Shown piece after piece: positions 40,897 to 49,324 of a stretch of 49,324 bases of DNA. The translations under genes and the position numbers were made by a program. The DNA comes from Burkholderiaceae bacterium (GTDB taxonomy: Bacteria > Pseudomonadota > Gammaproteobacteria > Burkholderiales > Burkholderiaceae_E), in NCBI GenBank assembly GCA_019635275.1, contig JAHBZV010000019.1, forward strand, positions 1 to 49,324, read 5' to 3'. Under the pieces are notes generated by a model that did not search any database, was not told where the DNA came from, and saw only the letters and a program-made list of their open reading frames with translations. Position 1 is the stretch's first letter. Every line of letters starts with the position of its first letter.

Positions 40897-40918
40897 CGCG
40901 GGATTCGCGGGGATCGGG

Positions 40919-41362
40919 TCATCGGCTGGACAGGTATTGTCGCAGGATTACGGCGGCCGCCTCCGCGTCGATCGGTTCGCCGGCGCTGACGCGGCGCGAC
41001 GGCCCGGGCGCACCCGCCTTGCCGCCCTCCCTGGCCCCAGCCCGCTCGGACCGGGCCTCGACGCTCGAGAAGTTCTCGTCGACCAGCTCGACCGGGAGCC
41101 CGAAGCGCCCCTCCAGCTGGCGGGCGAATCGCTCGCACTGCGGCGTGACTGGCAGCGGCGCGCCATCGGGATGGCGGGGGCGCCCCACGACCAGCCTTTG
41201 CGGCTGCCATTCGGCGACCACGGCCGCGATGGCCGCCCAGCGAGCGGCCAGCGGCTCGGAGGCGACGACGCACAACGGACGGGACGCGCCGGTCAGCGTG
41301 TTGCCGACCGCGATGCCGATGCGGCGGATGCCGAAGTCGAACCCCAGCAGCGTCTCCGTCAC
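40919..41362 (-). CDS. ruvX (yqgF): Putative pre-16S rRNA nuclease / Holliday junction resolvase
   Basis: The 147-residue RNase H-like protein shows LLGFDFGIRRIGIAVGN, with its first acidic catalytic residue, then the central LVVGRPRHPDG, VELVDENFSSVEA, and IDAEAAAVILRQYL. Members process the 5' end of 16S rRNA and have also been described as resolvases. It is longer by a glycine/alanine insertion (residues about 107-125). The GTG start at 41362 immediately follows the yqgE stop. Confidence 0.92.
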   Translation of the reverse strand: MTETLLGFDFGIRRIGIAVGNTLTGASRPLCVVASEPLAARWAAIAAVVAEWQPQRLVVGRPRHPDGAPLPVTPQCERFARQLEGRFGLPVELVDENFSSVEARSERAGAREGGKAGAPGPSRRVSAGEPIDAEAAAVILRQYLSSR

Positions 41363-41932
41363 TCAGGCGTGCCCGGCCGACGTCGCCAGGAAGGCGGGGT
41401 CGATGCCGAGCAGCCTGAACGCCGCCTGGAAGCGCTGCTCGACCGGCGTGTCGAAGATCAGTTCGACGCTGGCCGGCACCGTCAGCCACGCGTTGCGCGA
41501 GATTTCTTCCTCGAGCTGCCCGGGGCCCCATCCGGCGTAGCCGAGCGTGACCAGCATGCGCCGCGGGCCGCCGCCGGAAGCCACTGCCTCGAGCACGTCC
41601 TTGGACGAGGTGAGGCCGAGCTCGCCGCCCACGGTGACGGTGGAGTTCCAGGCGCCGACCGGCTCGTGCAGCACGAAGCCGCGATCCATCTGCACGGGCC
41701 CGCCGTAGAACACCGGGGACGCCGCGAGCGGCGCGATTTCGAGCTTGAGGTCGATGCGCTCGAACAGCGTCGCGAGGTCGATCTCCATCGGCCGGTTGAT
41801 GACCAGCCCCAGCGCGCCCTTCTCGCTGTGCTCGGCGACGAACACGACGGTGCCTCCGAAGTTCGGGTCGGCCATGTCGGGCATGGCGATCAGGAACTGG
41901 TTGGTCAGGTCGGTCACAAGCTGTTCGCCCAT
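41363..41932 (-). CDS. yqgE (algH): YqgE/AlgH family protein
   Basis: The 189-residue protein has the conserved opening LTNQFLIAMPDMADPNFGGT, VINRPMEIDL, FYGGPVQMDRGFVLHE and the C-terminal LVTLGYAGWGPGQLEEEI. Its molecular role is not settled, and conserved linkage with ruvX is its best-known feature. The ATG at 41932 was chosen over an upstream codon because the family starts MGEQLVTDL-like. It is divergent from phr with a 71-base gap. Confidence 0.93.
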   Translation of the reverse strand: MGEQLVTDLTNQFLIAMPDMADPNFGGTVVFVAEHSEKGALGLVINRPMEIDLATLFERIDLKLEIAPLAASPVFYGGPVQMDRGFVLHEPVGAWNSTVTVGGELGLTSSKDVLEAVASGGGPRRMLVTLGYAGWGPGQLEEEISRNAWLTVPASVELIFDTPVEQRFQAAFRLLGIDPAFLATSAGHA

Positions 41933-42003
41933 GAGTTCGATTGTAAGGGCGCCCCTGCGGCGGCACAATCCGCGATCCGACCTCCGGTCGAATCCTGCGG
42001 CCC

Positions 42004-43479
42004 ATGTCCTCCGAACCCGAGTTCGATTCCGTGATGGTGTGGTTCAGGCGCGACCTGCGCGCCGACGACCACGCCGCGCTGATGCAGGCCACGCGACGCG
42101 CCCGGCGCGTGCACTGCGCATTCGTCTTCGACCGCGAGATCCTCGACGCGCTGCCCGATCGCCGCGACCGCCGGGTCGAGTTCATCCACGCCTCGGTGCT
42201 CGAGCTCGACGCGCTGCTGCGCCGCGCCGGCGGCGCGCTGCACGTCCGGCACGCGCACGCGCGCGAGGCGATCCCGGCTCTGGCAGCCGAGCTCGGGGTG
42301 CAGGCCGTATTCGCGAACCACGACTACGAGCCGTCGGCGCGCGACCGCGACGCCGCAGTCGGCCTCGAGCTCGCGTCCGCGCAGCGCCGCCTGCTCACCT
42401 TCAAGGACCAGGCGATCTTCGAGCGCGACGAAGTGCTCACTGGGCAGGGGCGTCCGTTTTCGGTGTTCACGCCCTATCGGAACGCCTGGATGAAGCGGCT
42501 CAGTCCCGCCGACCTCGCCGCGCACCCGGTGCGGCTCGAAGGCAGGCTCGCCGGCGGCGCCCGCGTGCCGGCGCCGCCCACGCTGGCCGAACTGGGCTTC
42601 GAGGCGACCGGCCTGCGCGAACTCGGCGTCGCGCCCGGCGCCAGCGGCGCGCGCACGGCCTTCGAAGACTTCGCGAAGCGGATCGGCCGCTACCGCGACG
42701 CGCGCGACTATCCCGCGATCCGCGGCCCCTCGTACCTGTCGGTGCACCTGCGCTTCGGCACGATCTCGATCCGGGAACTCGCGCGGTTCGCCTGGCAGAC
42801 GCAGCAGGCCGACCCCGGCAGCGCCGATGGCGCCGCCACCTGGTTGTCCGAGCTCGTCTGGCGCGACTTCTACTTCCAGATCCTGCATCACCACCCGCGC
42901 GTCGTCGACGAGTCGTTCCGGCCCGAGTACGACCGCATCCGATGGGTCGACGACGACGCGGCCTTCGGCGCGTGGTGCGAAGGGCGCACCGGCTTCCCGC
43001 TCGTGGACGCCGCGATGCTTCAACTCGAGCACAGCGGCTACATGCACAACCGGCTGCGCATGGTGAGCGCCTCGTTCCTGGTCAAGGACCTGGGGCTGGA
43101 CTGGCGGCGCGGCGAGCGCCATTTCGCCCGCAAGCTGATCGACTACGACCTCGCGGCCAACAACGGCGGCTGGCAGTGGGCGGCCTCCACCGGCTGCGAC
43201 GCCCAGCCGTGGTTTCGCATCTTCAACCCGGTGACGCAGTCGGAGAAGTTCGATCCGCAGGGCCGGTTCATCCGACGCTACCTGCCGGCACTGGCCGCGC
43301 TGCCCGACCGCGCGATCCACGCCCCGTGGACCGCGTCGGCCGACGAGCTGTCGGCGGCGGGCGTAACGCTGGGCGCGCACTATCCGCTGCCCGTCGTCGA
43401 CCACGACGCGGCGCGCAAGGCGACGCTGGCGCGCTACTCGGTCGTCAGACGCCCGCGCGCCGGCGCCGCGACGACGTGA
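42004..43479 (+). CDS. phr: Deoxyribodipyrimidine photolyase
   Basis: This 491-residue enzyme uses blue light to split cyclobutane pyrimidine dimers. The N-terminal antenna domain begins VMVWFRRDLRADDHAALMQA. The FAD-binding half contains LSVHLRFGTISIRELAR, LVWRDFYFQILHHHP, HSGYMHNRLRMVSASFLVKD and NNGGWQWAASTGCDAQPWFR, the diagnostic class I CPD photolyase segments. The 3' end overlaps the convergent chemotaxis kinase gene by 35 bases. Confidence 0.96.
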   Translation: MSSEPEFDSVMVWFRRDLRADDHAALMQATRRARRVHCAFVFDREILDALPDRRDRRVEFIHASVLELDALLRRAGGALHVRHAHAREAIPALAAELGVQAVFANHDYEPSARDRDAAVGLELASAQRRLLTFKDQAIFERDEVLTGQGRPFSVFTPYRNAWMKRLSPADLAAHPVRLEGRLAGGARVPAPPTLAELGFEATGLRELGVAPGASGARTAFEDFAKRIGRYRDARDYPAIRGPSYLSVHLRFGTISIRELARFAWQTQQADPGSADGAATWLSELVWRDFYFQILHHHPRVVDESFRPEYDRIRWVDDDAAFGAWCEGRTGFPLVDAAMLQLEHSGYMHNRLRMVSASFLVKDLGLDWRRGERHFARKLIDYDLAANNGGWQWAASTGCDAQPWFRIFNPVTQSEKFDPQGRFIRRYLPALAALPDRAIHAPWTASADELSAAGVTLGAHYPLPVVDHDAARKATLARYSVVRRPRAGAATT

Positions 43480-46400
43480 ACATCGCGACCTGGCCGAGCA
43501 GTTCGTCGTCGCGATACGGCTTGCCCAGGTAGGCGTTGACGCCGAGAGACATCGCGTAGTTGCGGTGCTTGTCCGCGGTGCGCGACGTGATCATCACGAT
43601 CGGCAGCTCGCGGAAGCGCTCGTCGCCGCGCACGTGGCGCGTGAGGTCGAATCCGTCCATCCGCGGCATCTCGATGTCGACCAGCATCACGTCGGGCTGG
43701 CGGTCCTGCAGCTGCCGAAGCGCGTCGACGCCGTCCTTCGCGAGCATGACGTCGTAGCCTTCGCGCGCCAGCAGGCGCTGCGTCGCCTTGCGCACCGTCA
43801 GCGAGTCGTCGACCACCATCACCGCGGGCGGCACTTCGGCCAGCGGCGCGCTCCGGGTTCCCGGCGCGGGACGCTCGAGCCACAGGTCGCCGAGCACCGC
43901 TTGCGCCAGGCGCGCCGGATTCAGGATCAGCACGATCTCGCCGTTGCCGAGCACGGTCGCGCCGCTCACGCCAGGCACCCGCGCCACCTGCGCGCCGACG
44001 TTCTTGACCACCACCTCCTGGTTGCGGCTGACCGCGTCGACGTGGATCGCCAGCCGCAGGTTCGCGGAACGGACGATCACGACCGGCGAGAGGTGCTGCG
44101 CGATCGGCCGGGCGTCGCCGACGCCCACCAGCGCGCCGAGGTAGTGCATCGGCACGCGCGCACCTTGCCACTCGATCGAGCCGTCGCCGTAGGCCGCCGC
44201 CAGCGCCTGCGGCTTGAGCTGCAGCACCTGCTCGACGCTCGACGAGGGAATCGCGTACTGCGACGCGCCCACGCTCACCAGCACGACCTGTGCGATCGCC
44301 AGCGTGAGCGGAAGGTGGACGGTGAAGCGCGTGGCGGCACCGCGCGTGGAATCGACGTCGATGCGCCCGCCCAGCGAGAGCACTTCGGCACGCACGACGT
44401 CGGTGCCGATGCCGCGCCCCGCGAGCTCGGTGACCTCGGTCGCTGTCGAAAAACCCGGGGTGAAGATCATGTCGGCGAGCTCGCGCTCGCCCGGCTGCGC
44501 GCCGTCGGCGACCAGTCCGAGGCGGCGCGCCCGCGCGAGGATCTTCGCGTAGTCGAGCCCGGCGCCGTCGTCCGAGACCGCGAGCACGACTTCGTTGCCC
44601 TCCTGGCGAACCTCGACGCGGATTTCGCCGGTCTCCGGCTTGCCGGCCGCCTCGCGCTGCGCCGGCGGCTCGATGCCGTGCGCCACCGCGTTGCGCAGCA
44701 GGTGCTCCACCGGATTGGCCATCCGTTCGAGCACGCCGCGGTCGACCTCGACCGACGCGCCGCGGATGTCGAGCGCCACGCGCTTGCCGAGCTCCTTGGC
44801 GGCCTGCCGGACGACGCGGTACAGGCGGTCGCTGATCGAGCCGAACTGCACCATGCGCATGCGCATCAGGTTCTGCTGCAGCTCGCGCAGTACCTGCGAC
44901 TGGCGCACCATGTCCTGCGAGGCATCGTCGAGGCTGCGCATCGCGTTCTGCTGCACGGTCGCCACGTCGTTGACCGACTCGGCCAGCATCCGCGTGAGTT
45001 CCTGGAACCGCGTGTAGCGGTCGAACTCCAGCGGGTCGAAGTCCGCGCTCGTCTCGCGCTGCAGCGCGATGCGCGCCTGGATCTGCGACTCGGCCTGGAT
45101 CTCGATCTCGCGCAGCTGCGAACGCAGCCGCCCGACGTTCTCCGTCAGGTCCTGCAGCGACTGGCGGAGCTGCCCGAGTTCGTTGTCGAGCCGCGAACGC
45201 GCGATCGACACTTCGCCCGACTCGTTGACGACGCGCTCGAGCAGGTCCGAGCGCACCCGAACCAGCGAAGCCGCCGCGAGCGACGGCGCGACCGCCGCAG
45301 CAGCGGCGCGCGCCGCGACCGCAGCGCCGGGAATGGCCGGCCCCGACTGCTGAGCCTGCGCGGGCCTGGCGTGCGCGGGCGCCGCATCCGGCTGGGCCTT
45401 CTGCGACCGTGCCGCCTCGGCCGCCTCGGCCGCCGCGTCCGCGGACCGCGCCGAAGCCGTCGGCTCCGGTTCGGAGGCGGGCGCCATGGCAACCGGCGCA
45501 GCGGCGATGGGCGACGCGGCGACCGGCGAGGCGGCAGCGGACGTCGACGGCGTAGCGGTCGCGACCGGCGCCTGGCCGCCCGCGCGCGCCGCGGAATCGC
45601 GGATCGTTTCGAACATCGCCACGGCGCCATCGCAATCGGCAATCAGCTCCTCGATCAGCGCGGCTGGCACGACGGAGAGCGCGCTGGCCGCCTCGATGCG
45701 CGTTTCCATCTCGTGCACCAGCTGACCCAGTTCCATCGCCCCGGCCATCCGCGCACTGCCCTTGATCGTGTGCAGATGGCGCATCAGCAGCTGCTGCAGC
45801 GAGCGATCGGCGGGCGAGGACTGCCAGCGACGCAGGTTCTCGCCGATCTTCGGCAGGTAGTCGGTCGCTTCCTCGATGAAGATGGGCAGCAGTTCCTCGT
45901 CGAGCTCGCTCGTTGTCGGCGCCGGGACGGCCACCGACTGTGGCTCGGGCTGCGGCTCGTTGCGCGGATCCCACCGGCTGGCCAGCACGTGCGCCAGAGC
46001 GAGCGCCTCCGGTTCTTCGCCCGGCGCACTTCCCGCGGCAAAGCGATGCAGCATCGCCTGCACGCGTTCGATCGAGCGCGCGTAGTCGGACAGGTCCGCG
46101 TCGGTCATCGCGCGGCCCGATGCGCGTTGGCGCAGCAGGAAGGTTTCGAGTTGCTCGGCGATCGCCTGCACGCCGTGCAGCTCGACCAGCGCGGCGCTGC
46201 CCTTGAGCGAGTGCATCGCCCGCTGCGCGGCCTCGGTCGCGGCGCGCGCGGGTTGGTCGGCCCACGCCGCGGTGTCGGCACCGAGCGTCGCGATCAGGTC
46301 GTCGGCCTCGGACAGGAAGATGTCGTACAGAGGCCGGCTGATCGAGCGATCGCCGACCCTGACTTCGTCCGGCACCTCGACGGGCACCTCGGCGAGCAAC

Positions 46401-49246
46401 TCGGCGGACTGCGCAAGGTCGGACTCGGCCTGCGTCTCGACGGCGTCGATGGACTCGACGGACTCGACGGACTCGACGGACTCGACGGACTCGCGGACGA
46501 CCCGGGCCCCCGGTTCGTCGCCGACCGGCTGCGCCTCCGGAAGGTCGGCCCCTTCGATGAACCCGATCGCTTCGACGTCCCCGGCTCGCGCGTGCGCATC
46601 GTCGTGCGCCGGCGCGTTCGCCACCACCTCGGCCGGAGCCGCAACCGGCGCCCGCGCCGGCTCCACTTCGCGAGGCGACGCAGGTTGCGGGGACGCCGCG
46701 ACCACGTCGATCGGCTGCGCGGCCAGCGCGTCGAACGACGCCTCGTGCGGCTGCCCCTCGCGCAATGCGTAGGCCGCGTCGATCATCGGCTGCGGATCGA
46801 GCCTGAACGACGCCCCCTCCTGGAGTCGGTCGACCCAACCCTCGAAGCGCTTGCAGGCAAGCCCGATCAGCGTATAGAGCGCCGGCGTGCCGGCTCGCTC
46901 CTCGGCGAGCCACAGGTTCAACACCTGCTCCATGGCCCACCCGGCGTCGCCGAATCCGGTCAGCCCGACCATGCGGCTCGACCCCTTCAGCGTGTGGAAC
47001 CCACGCCGGATCGTGGTGAGGAACGCCTGGTCGGCCGGGGCGCTGCGCGACTGCGCGACGGCCTCGCCGATCGCATCGAGCACCTCGCGCGCCTCGCCAA
47101 GGAAGATCTCCAGCAGTTCGCTGTCGATCTCGGCCTCGTCGCGCTGCGGCTCCTCGGGCTCGGCGGCGACCTGGACCGGCTGCGCACCGGCGATGTCGGC
47201 CAGCGCGGCCTCCAGGCTGGCGTCGTTCGCGACGCCCCCGGCGTCGAGCAGCGCGATCGCGTCGCTCGCCTTCGACTTGAGCGCACCGTCGTCGACCAGT
47301 TGCGCGTCGTCGCGCAGCTGCGTCAGCGTCTCGCGCAACTCGCTGCGCAGCGCCGCGTCGTCGGGCGCCTGCCGCAGCGAGCCGATCAGCTCGCCGGCGC
47401 GCTGCGAGTGCCCGACGAGCAGCGACTCGGCAGTATCGGGAGACGGCTGCTGCGGCGCCCGTGCGGTGCGGGCATCCAGTGCGACCACGACCGACGGCGG
47501 GGCCCGCCTCGGTTCGCTCAGCTCGGCGCTGAAGCGCCCGCTGGCGGCGTCGAACGTGAACCGGGTGCCGCTGCGCCCCGGCTGCTGCAGGCCGTCGATG
47601 AAGAAACCCAGCGCGCCGAGGCTGGACGCCACGAGCTCGCATTCGTCGGGCGACGGGTCGGCGTCCTGCGCGGCGAGGATCTGCACGCGCCCGGCGACAC
47701 TGCCGGCCGCGGCGGCGGCGTCGCGGTGCCCGAGCACCTGCAGCGCCCCGGCGACCTGGTGGAGCTGGCGCACCGTCTGTGGCAAGTCGGCGCGCTGCGA
47801 CGGGGTGCGGAAGAACGAGTCGAGCACCTGCTCGGCCGAGCGCAGGCTGCCTTGCGCCTCGGCGATGAAGCTGGCCATCGTGAGCCGCTCTTGCGCCGCG
47901 TGGCTCAGGTCGCGCAGCCACTGCGGAAGATCCGCGTCGACCGGCGCGCCCCGGGCTGCCTGCAGCAGGCGCGCTGCCATTTCGGCCGCGCGCGCGTCCA
48001 GCCCCTCGTGCCCCCTGAACTTGCGCTCGAAGACCTGCTCGGCGAACAGCAGCGCCGACGCACCTTCCTGCGCAAGCGACTCGGACACCGGGTCCGACTG
48101 CATCGCAAGCACTCGGCTGGTCTCGGTGAACGCCTCGGCGAGCGCACGCACGCCGTCGCCCGGCAGCGTCGCCGCCGCGGCGCGCAGCATCGCGATTGCC
48201 TGGGCGAACGCAGCGAGGTCCGCCGGGCTGCCGATCACCAGCTTCTCCCACGCGGGCTTCGCGCGCGCCACCGCGTCCCGAGCCGCTGCAAGCGCCCGCG
48301 CGTCCACGCGCCCGAAGCGAGGTGTCTCGAAGTCTTCCGGCACCGTGTGCTCGAGCCCGAAGGCGCGTCGCACCTCGACCAGCAGCGGCGACGCCGACTC
48401 GCCCGCGGCGTCGGCGCGCGCCAGCGCGAACAGGGCGTCCTTCATCAGCCGCTCGGCCACCGGCGTACCGTCGACGATCGACCGCCGCAGCTGCAGGTTC
48501 ATCCTCGCGAGCAGGCGCTTGCCGTAGACGTCCAGCGCGATCGTCCGGTCGCGCAGGGCCTCGAAGAAGGCGAGCGCCACCTTCCAGAAGGTCGGATGCC
48601 GGGCGCCCACCTGCGAGGCGCCGACCGCGTCGATCGCCTCGTGCAGGGCCGCGATGCCGGCCTCGTCGCCGGGCTTGCGCAGCACCTGCAACAGGCCGCG
48701 CTCGAACCGCGCGCGCGCCGCCGCCAGCGCGTCGGCATCGAGCTCGTGGACCTGCGCGTCCGCCACCACCAGGCGCGCCGCCACCGGCACGACGAACAGG
48801 TCGGCCGGATGCACGCGCTCGGCGCCGCGCGCCTCGAGCAGGTCGCGGTAATAGGGGAACAGGTACAACGGCTGCTGCGGCTCGCCGAGCAACAGCTCGT
48901 CCAGGTATTCGACCAATGCGGTGTAGCTGCGCAGGACGCGCTCGACCAGCTCGCGCGACAGGCGCACCTGGCCACGCTCGACCAGGTCGAGCAGCGTCTC
49001 GGCCTCGGCGCTGAGCAGCGAAACGCCCGGCACGTCGACGACCGCCAGCGCCCCGTGCGCCTGGTGCAGCGATGCGCGTGCCGCACGCAGGTCGGACAGG
49101 TCGTCCCCCTGCGCGTCGGCGTGGGCGAGCTGCTCGCGCAGCTTCGCCTCGCTGGCGGCGAGCGACTCGCGGATCTCGCCCAGGCACCACGAGAGCGTGG
49201 CGAGATCGGGCGCCTCGATGAGCGGGGGGCGGTTGTCGTCGTTCAT
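43445..49246 (-). CDS. ChpA/PilL-type hybrid CheA histidine kinase with multiple Hpt domains
   Basis: This 1933-residue CheA-like kinase of a pilus/Chp chemosensory system starts with two degenerate phosphotransfer-like regions (His64 and His496, in LHQAHGALAVV and LHQVAGALQVLG). These are followed by complete Hpt sites HTLKGSSRMVG at His751, HSLKGSAAL at His1012, and HTIKGSARMAG at His1159. After an alanine/proline-rich linker (about residues 1215-1320) come the dimerisation helices, HATPase with LLRNAVAHGIE (about 1511) and GRGIGTDVV (about 1610), a CheW-like domain (about 1660-1780), and a receiver with phospho-acceptor Asp1857 in LVDIEMPRMDG. Such proteins control type IV pilus twitching and cAMP. 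PilJ's C-terminus lies directly upstream, in the same order as other chp clusters. Confidence 0.95.
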   Translation of the reverse strand: MNDDNRPPLIEAPDLATLSWCLGEIRESLAASEAKLREQLAHADAQGDDLSDLRAARASLHQAHGALAVVDVPGVSLLSAEAETLLDLVERGQVRLSRELVERVLRSYTALVEYLDELLLGEPQQPLYLFPYYRDLLEARGAERVHPADLFVVPVAARLVVADAQVHELDADALAAARARFERGLLQVLRKPGDEAGIAALHEAIDAVGASQVGARHPTFWKVALAFFEALRDRTIALDVYGKRLLARMNLQLRRSIVDGTPVAERLMKDALFALARADAAGESASPLLVEVRRAFGLEHTVPEDFETPRFGRVDARALAAARDAVARAKPAWEKLVIGSPADLAAFAQAIAMLRAAAATLPGDGVRALAEAFTETSRVLAMQSDPVSESLAQEGASALLFAEQVFERKFRGHEGLDARAAEMAARLLQAARGAPVDADLPQWLRDLSHAAQERLTMASFIAEAQGSLRSAEQVLDSFFRTPSQRADLPQTVRQLHQVAGALQVLGHRDAAAAAGSVAGRVQILAAQDADPSPDECELVASSLGALGFFIDGLQQPGRSGTRFTFDAASGRFSAELSEPRRAPPSVVVALDARTARAPQQPSPDTAESLLVGHSQRAGELIGSLRQAPDDAALRSELRETLTQLRDDAQLVDDGALKSKASDAIALLDAGGVANDASLEAALADIAGAQPVQVAAEPEEPQRDEAEIDSELLEIFLGEAREVLDAIGEAVAQSRSAPADQAFLTTIRRGFHTLKGSSRMVGLTGFGDAGWAMEQVLNLWLAEERAGTPALYTLIGLACKRFEGWVDRLQEGASFRLDPQPMIDAAYALREGQPHEASFDALAAQPIDVVAASPQPASPREVEPARAPVAAPAEVVANAPAHDDAHARAGDVEAIGFIEGADLPEAQPVGDEPGARVVRESVESVESVESVESIDAVETQAESDLAQSAELLAEVPVEVPDEVRVGDRSISRPLYDIFLSEADDLIATLGADTAAWADQPARAATEAAQRAMHSLKGSAALVELHGVQAIAEQLETFLLRQRASGRAMTDADLSDYARSIERVQAMLHRFAAGSAPGEEPEALALAHVLASRWDPRNEPQPEPQSVAVPAPTTSELDEELLPIFIEEATDYLPKIGENLRRWQSSPADRSLQQLLMRHLHTIKGSARMAGAMELGQLVHEMETRIEAASALSVVPAALIEELIADCDGAVAMFETIRDSAARAGGQAPVATATPSTSAAASPVAASPIAAAPVAMAPASEPEPTASARSADAAAEAAEAARSQKAQPDAAPAHARPAQAQQSGPAIPGAAVAARAAAAAVAPSLAAASLVRVRSDLLERVVNESGEVSIARSRLDNELGQLRQSLQDLTENVGRLRSQLREIEIQAESQIQARIALQRETSADFDPLEFDRYTRFQELTRMLAESVNDVATVQQNAMRSLDDASQDMVRQSQVLRELQQNLMRMRMVQFGSISDRLYRVVRQAAKELGKRVALDIRGASVEVDRGVLERMANPVEHLLRNAVAHGIEPPAQREAAGKPETGEIRVEVRQEGNEVVLAVSDDGAGLDYAKILARARRLGLVADGAQPGERELADMIFTPGFSTATEVTELAGRGIGTDVVRAEVLSLGGRIDVDSTRGAATRFTVHLPLTLAIAQVVLVSVGASQYAIPSSSVEQVLQLKPQALAAAYGDGSIEWQGARVPMHYLGALVGVGDARPIAQHLSPVVIVRSANLRLAIHVDAVSRNQEVVVKNVGAQVARVPGVSGATVLGNGEIVLILNPARLAQAVLGDLWLERPAPGTRSAPLAEVPPAVMVVDDSLTVRKATQRLLAREGYDVMLAKDGVDALRQLQDRQPDVMLVDIEMPRMDGFDLTRHVRGDERFRELPIVMITSRTADKHRNYAMSLGVNAYLGKPYRDDELLGQVAMFTSSRRRRAGV
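46451..46493 (-). repeat. In-frame tandem 9-base repeat in the ChpA-like gene
   Basis: GGACTCGAC occurs four times in direct succession plus a partial fifth. It encodes ESVESVESVESVES in the linker before the second complete Hpt domain. Slipped-strand change of copy number would add or remove three residues at a time without a frameshift. Confidence 0.85.
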
Positions 49247-49261
49247 CGCTTCGGCTACCGG

Positions 49262-49324
49262 TCAGGCGACCTTGAACCGCGACACCGAGTTCTTCAACTC
49301 GTGCGCCAGTTCGGACAGCTGGCG
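49262..49324 (-). CDS. C-terminal end of a methyl-accepting chemotaxis protein (PilJ-like, truncated by window)
   Basis: Twenty codons before a TGA read RQLSELAHELKNSVSRFKVA. The LAxELxxSVxxFK ending matches the extreme C-terminus of PilJ/MCP chemoreceptors, where a helix follows the signalling hairpin. The stop is 15 bases before the ChpA-like start, so the two genes form one operon. Only the C-terminus is in the window. Confidence 0.75.
   Translation of the reverse strand, partial: RQLSELAHELKNSVSRFKVA

Noticed and set aside
44214-49014. Several plus-strand frames across the chemotaxis kinase
   Set aside because: They are the antisense of one 5.8 kb coding sequence with clear domains, and contain repetitive serine and arginine-rich sequence typical of shadow frames.

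Overview
The window reads as chromosomal DNA of a GC-rich betaproteobacterium, most likely of the order Burkholderiales. This rests on the gene families and their order: a tolC-type gene beside waaA, a short lysine-rich H-NS of the betaproteobacterial type, and the block yqgE-ruvX-pyrR-pyrB-pyrC'-plsC next to a Chp/Pil-type CheA. No rRNA, tRNA, CRISPR array or insertion sequence was recognised.

Region 1 (1-6996): the 3' part of a TolC-like outer-membrane channel, waaA (Kdo transferase) on the opposite strand, the dTDP-L-rhamnose genes rmlB-rmlC-rmlD, a 266-base gap, rmlA, and an H-NS-like gene. Region 2 (6984-9115): a VapBC-type toxin-antitoxin pair and a phosphomannomutase/phosphoglucomutase. 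Region 3 (9243-26732): the core O-antigen/exopolysaccharide locus. On the minus strand lie a WbpM/CapD-type dehydratase and a Wzz-like chain-length protein. On the plus strand, 14 tightly packed genes run from gmd to a small phosphoglycosyl transferase. They include a Wzx flippase, a Wzy-like polymerase, three glycosyltransferases, two PLP sugar aminotransferases, a cupin and four SAM methyltransferases. A less GC-rich acyltransferase on the minus strand closes the locus.

Region 4 (26969-30230): a DNA repair methyltransferase (Ogt type) and a three-gene envelope operon (secreted protein, M48 protease with C-terminal repeats, lipoprotein). Region 5 (30284-34943): a toxin-antitoxin-rich stretch with three more complete modules and a decayed HigBA-like one, with wecB between them, ending at apaH. 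Region 6 (34916-38108): UDP-glucose dehydrogenase, a UDP-glucuronate epimerase-like protein and a PlsC-type acyltransferase. Region 7 (38144-49324): pyrC' (a dihydroorotase homologue without its metal ligands), pyrB, pyrR, ruvX, yqgE, a photolyase, a 1933-residue ChpA/PilL-type CheA hybrid, and the last codons of a PilJ-like chemoreceptor.

Together the sugar genes predict a Wzx/Wzy-made heteropolysaccharide. Its possible precursors are dTDP-L-rhamnose, a GDP-mannose-derived 4-amino sugar (probably GDP-perosamine), a UDP-GlcNAc-derived 4-amino-6-deoxy sugar, and perhaps UDP-ManNAc and UDP-GlcA/GalA. The four methyltransferases, two of which directly adjoin aminotransferase genes, suggest a heavily methylated and possibly N-methylated glycan. 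That glycan is the best candidate here for undescribed biology. The second is the density of toxin-antitoxin modules, each with a different operator-like DNA motif.
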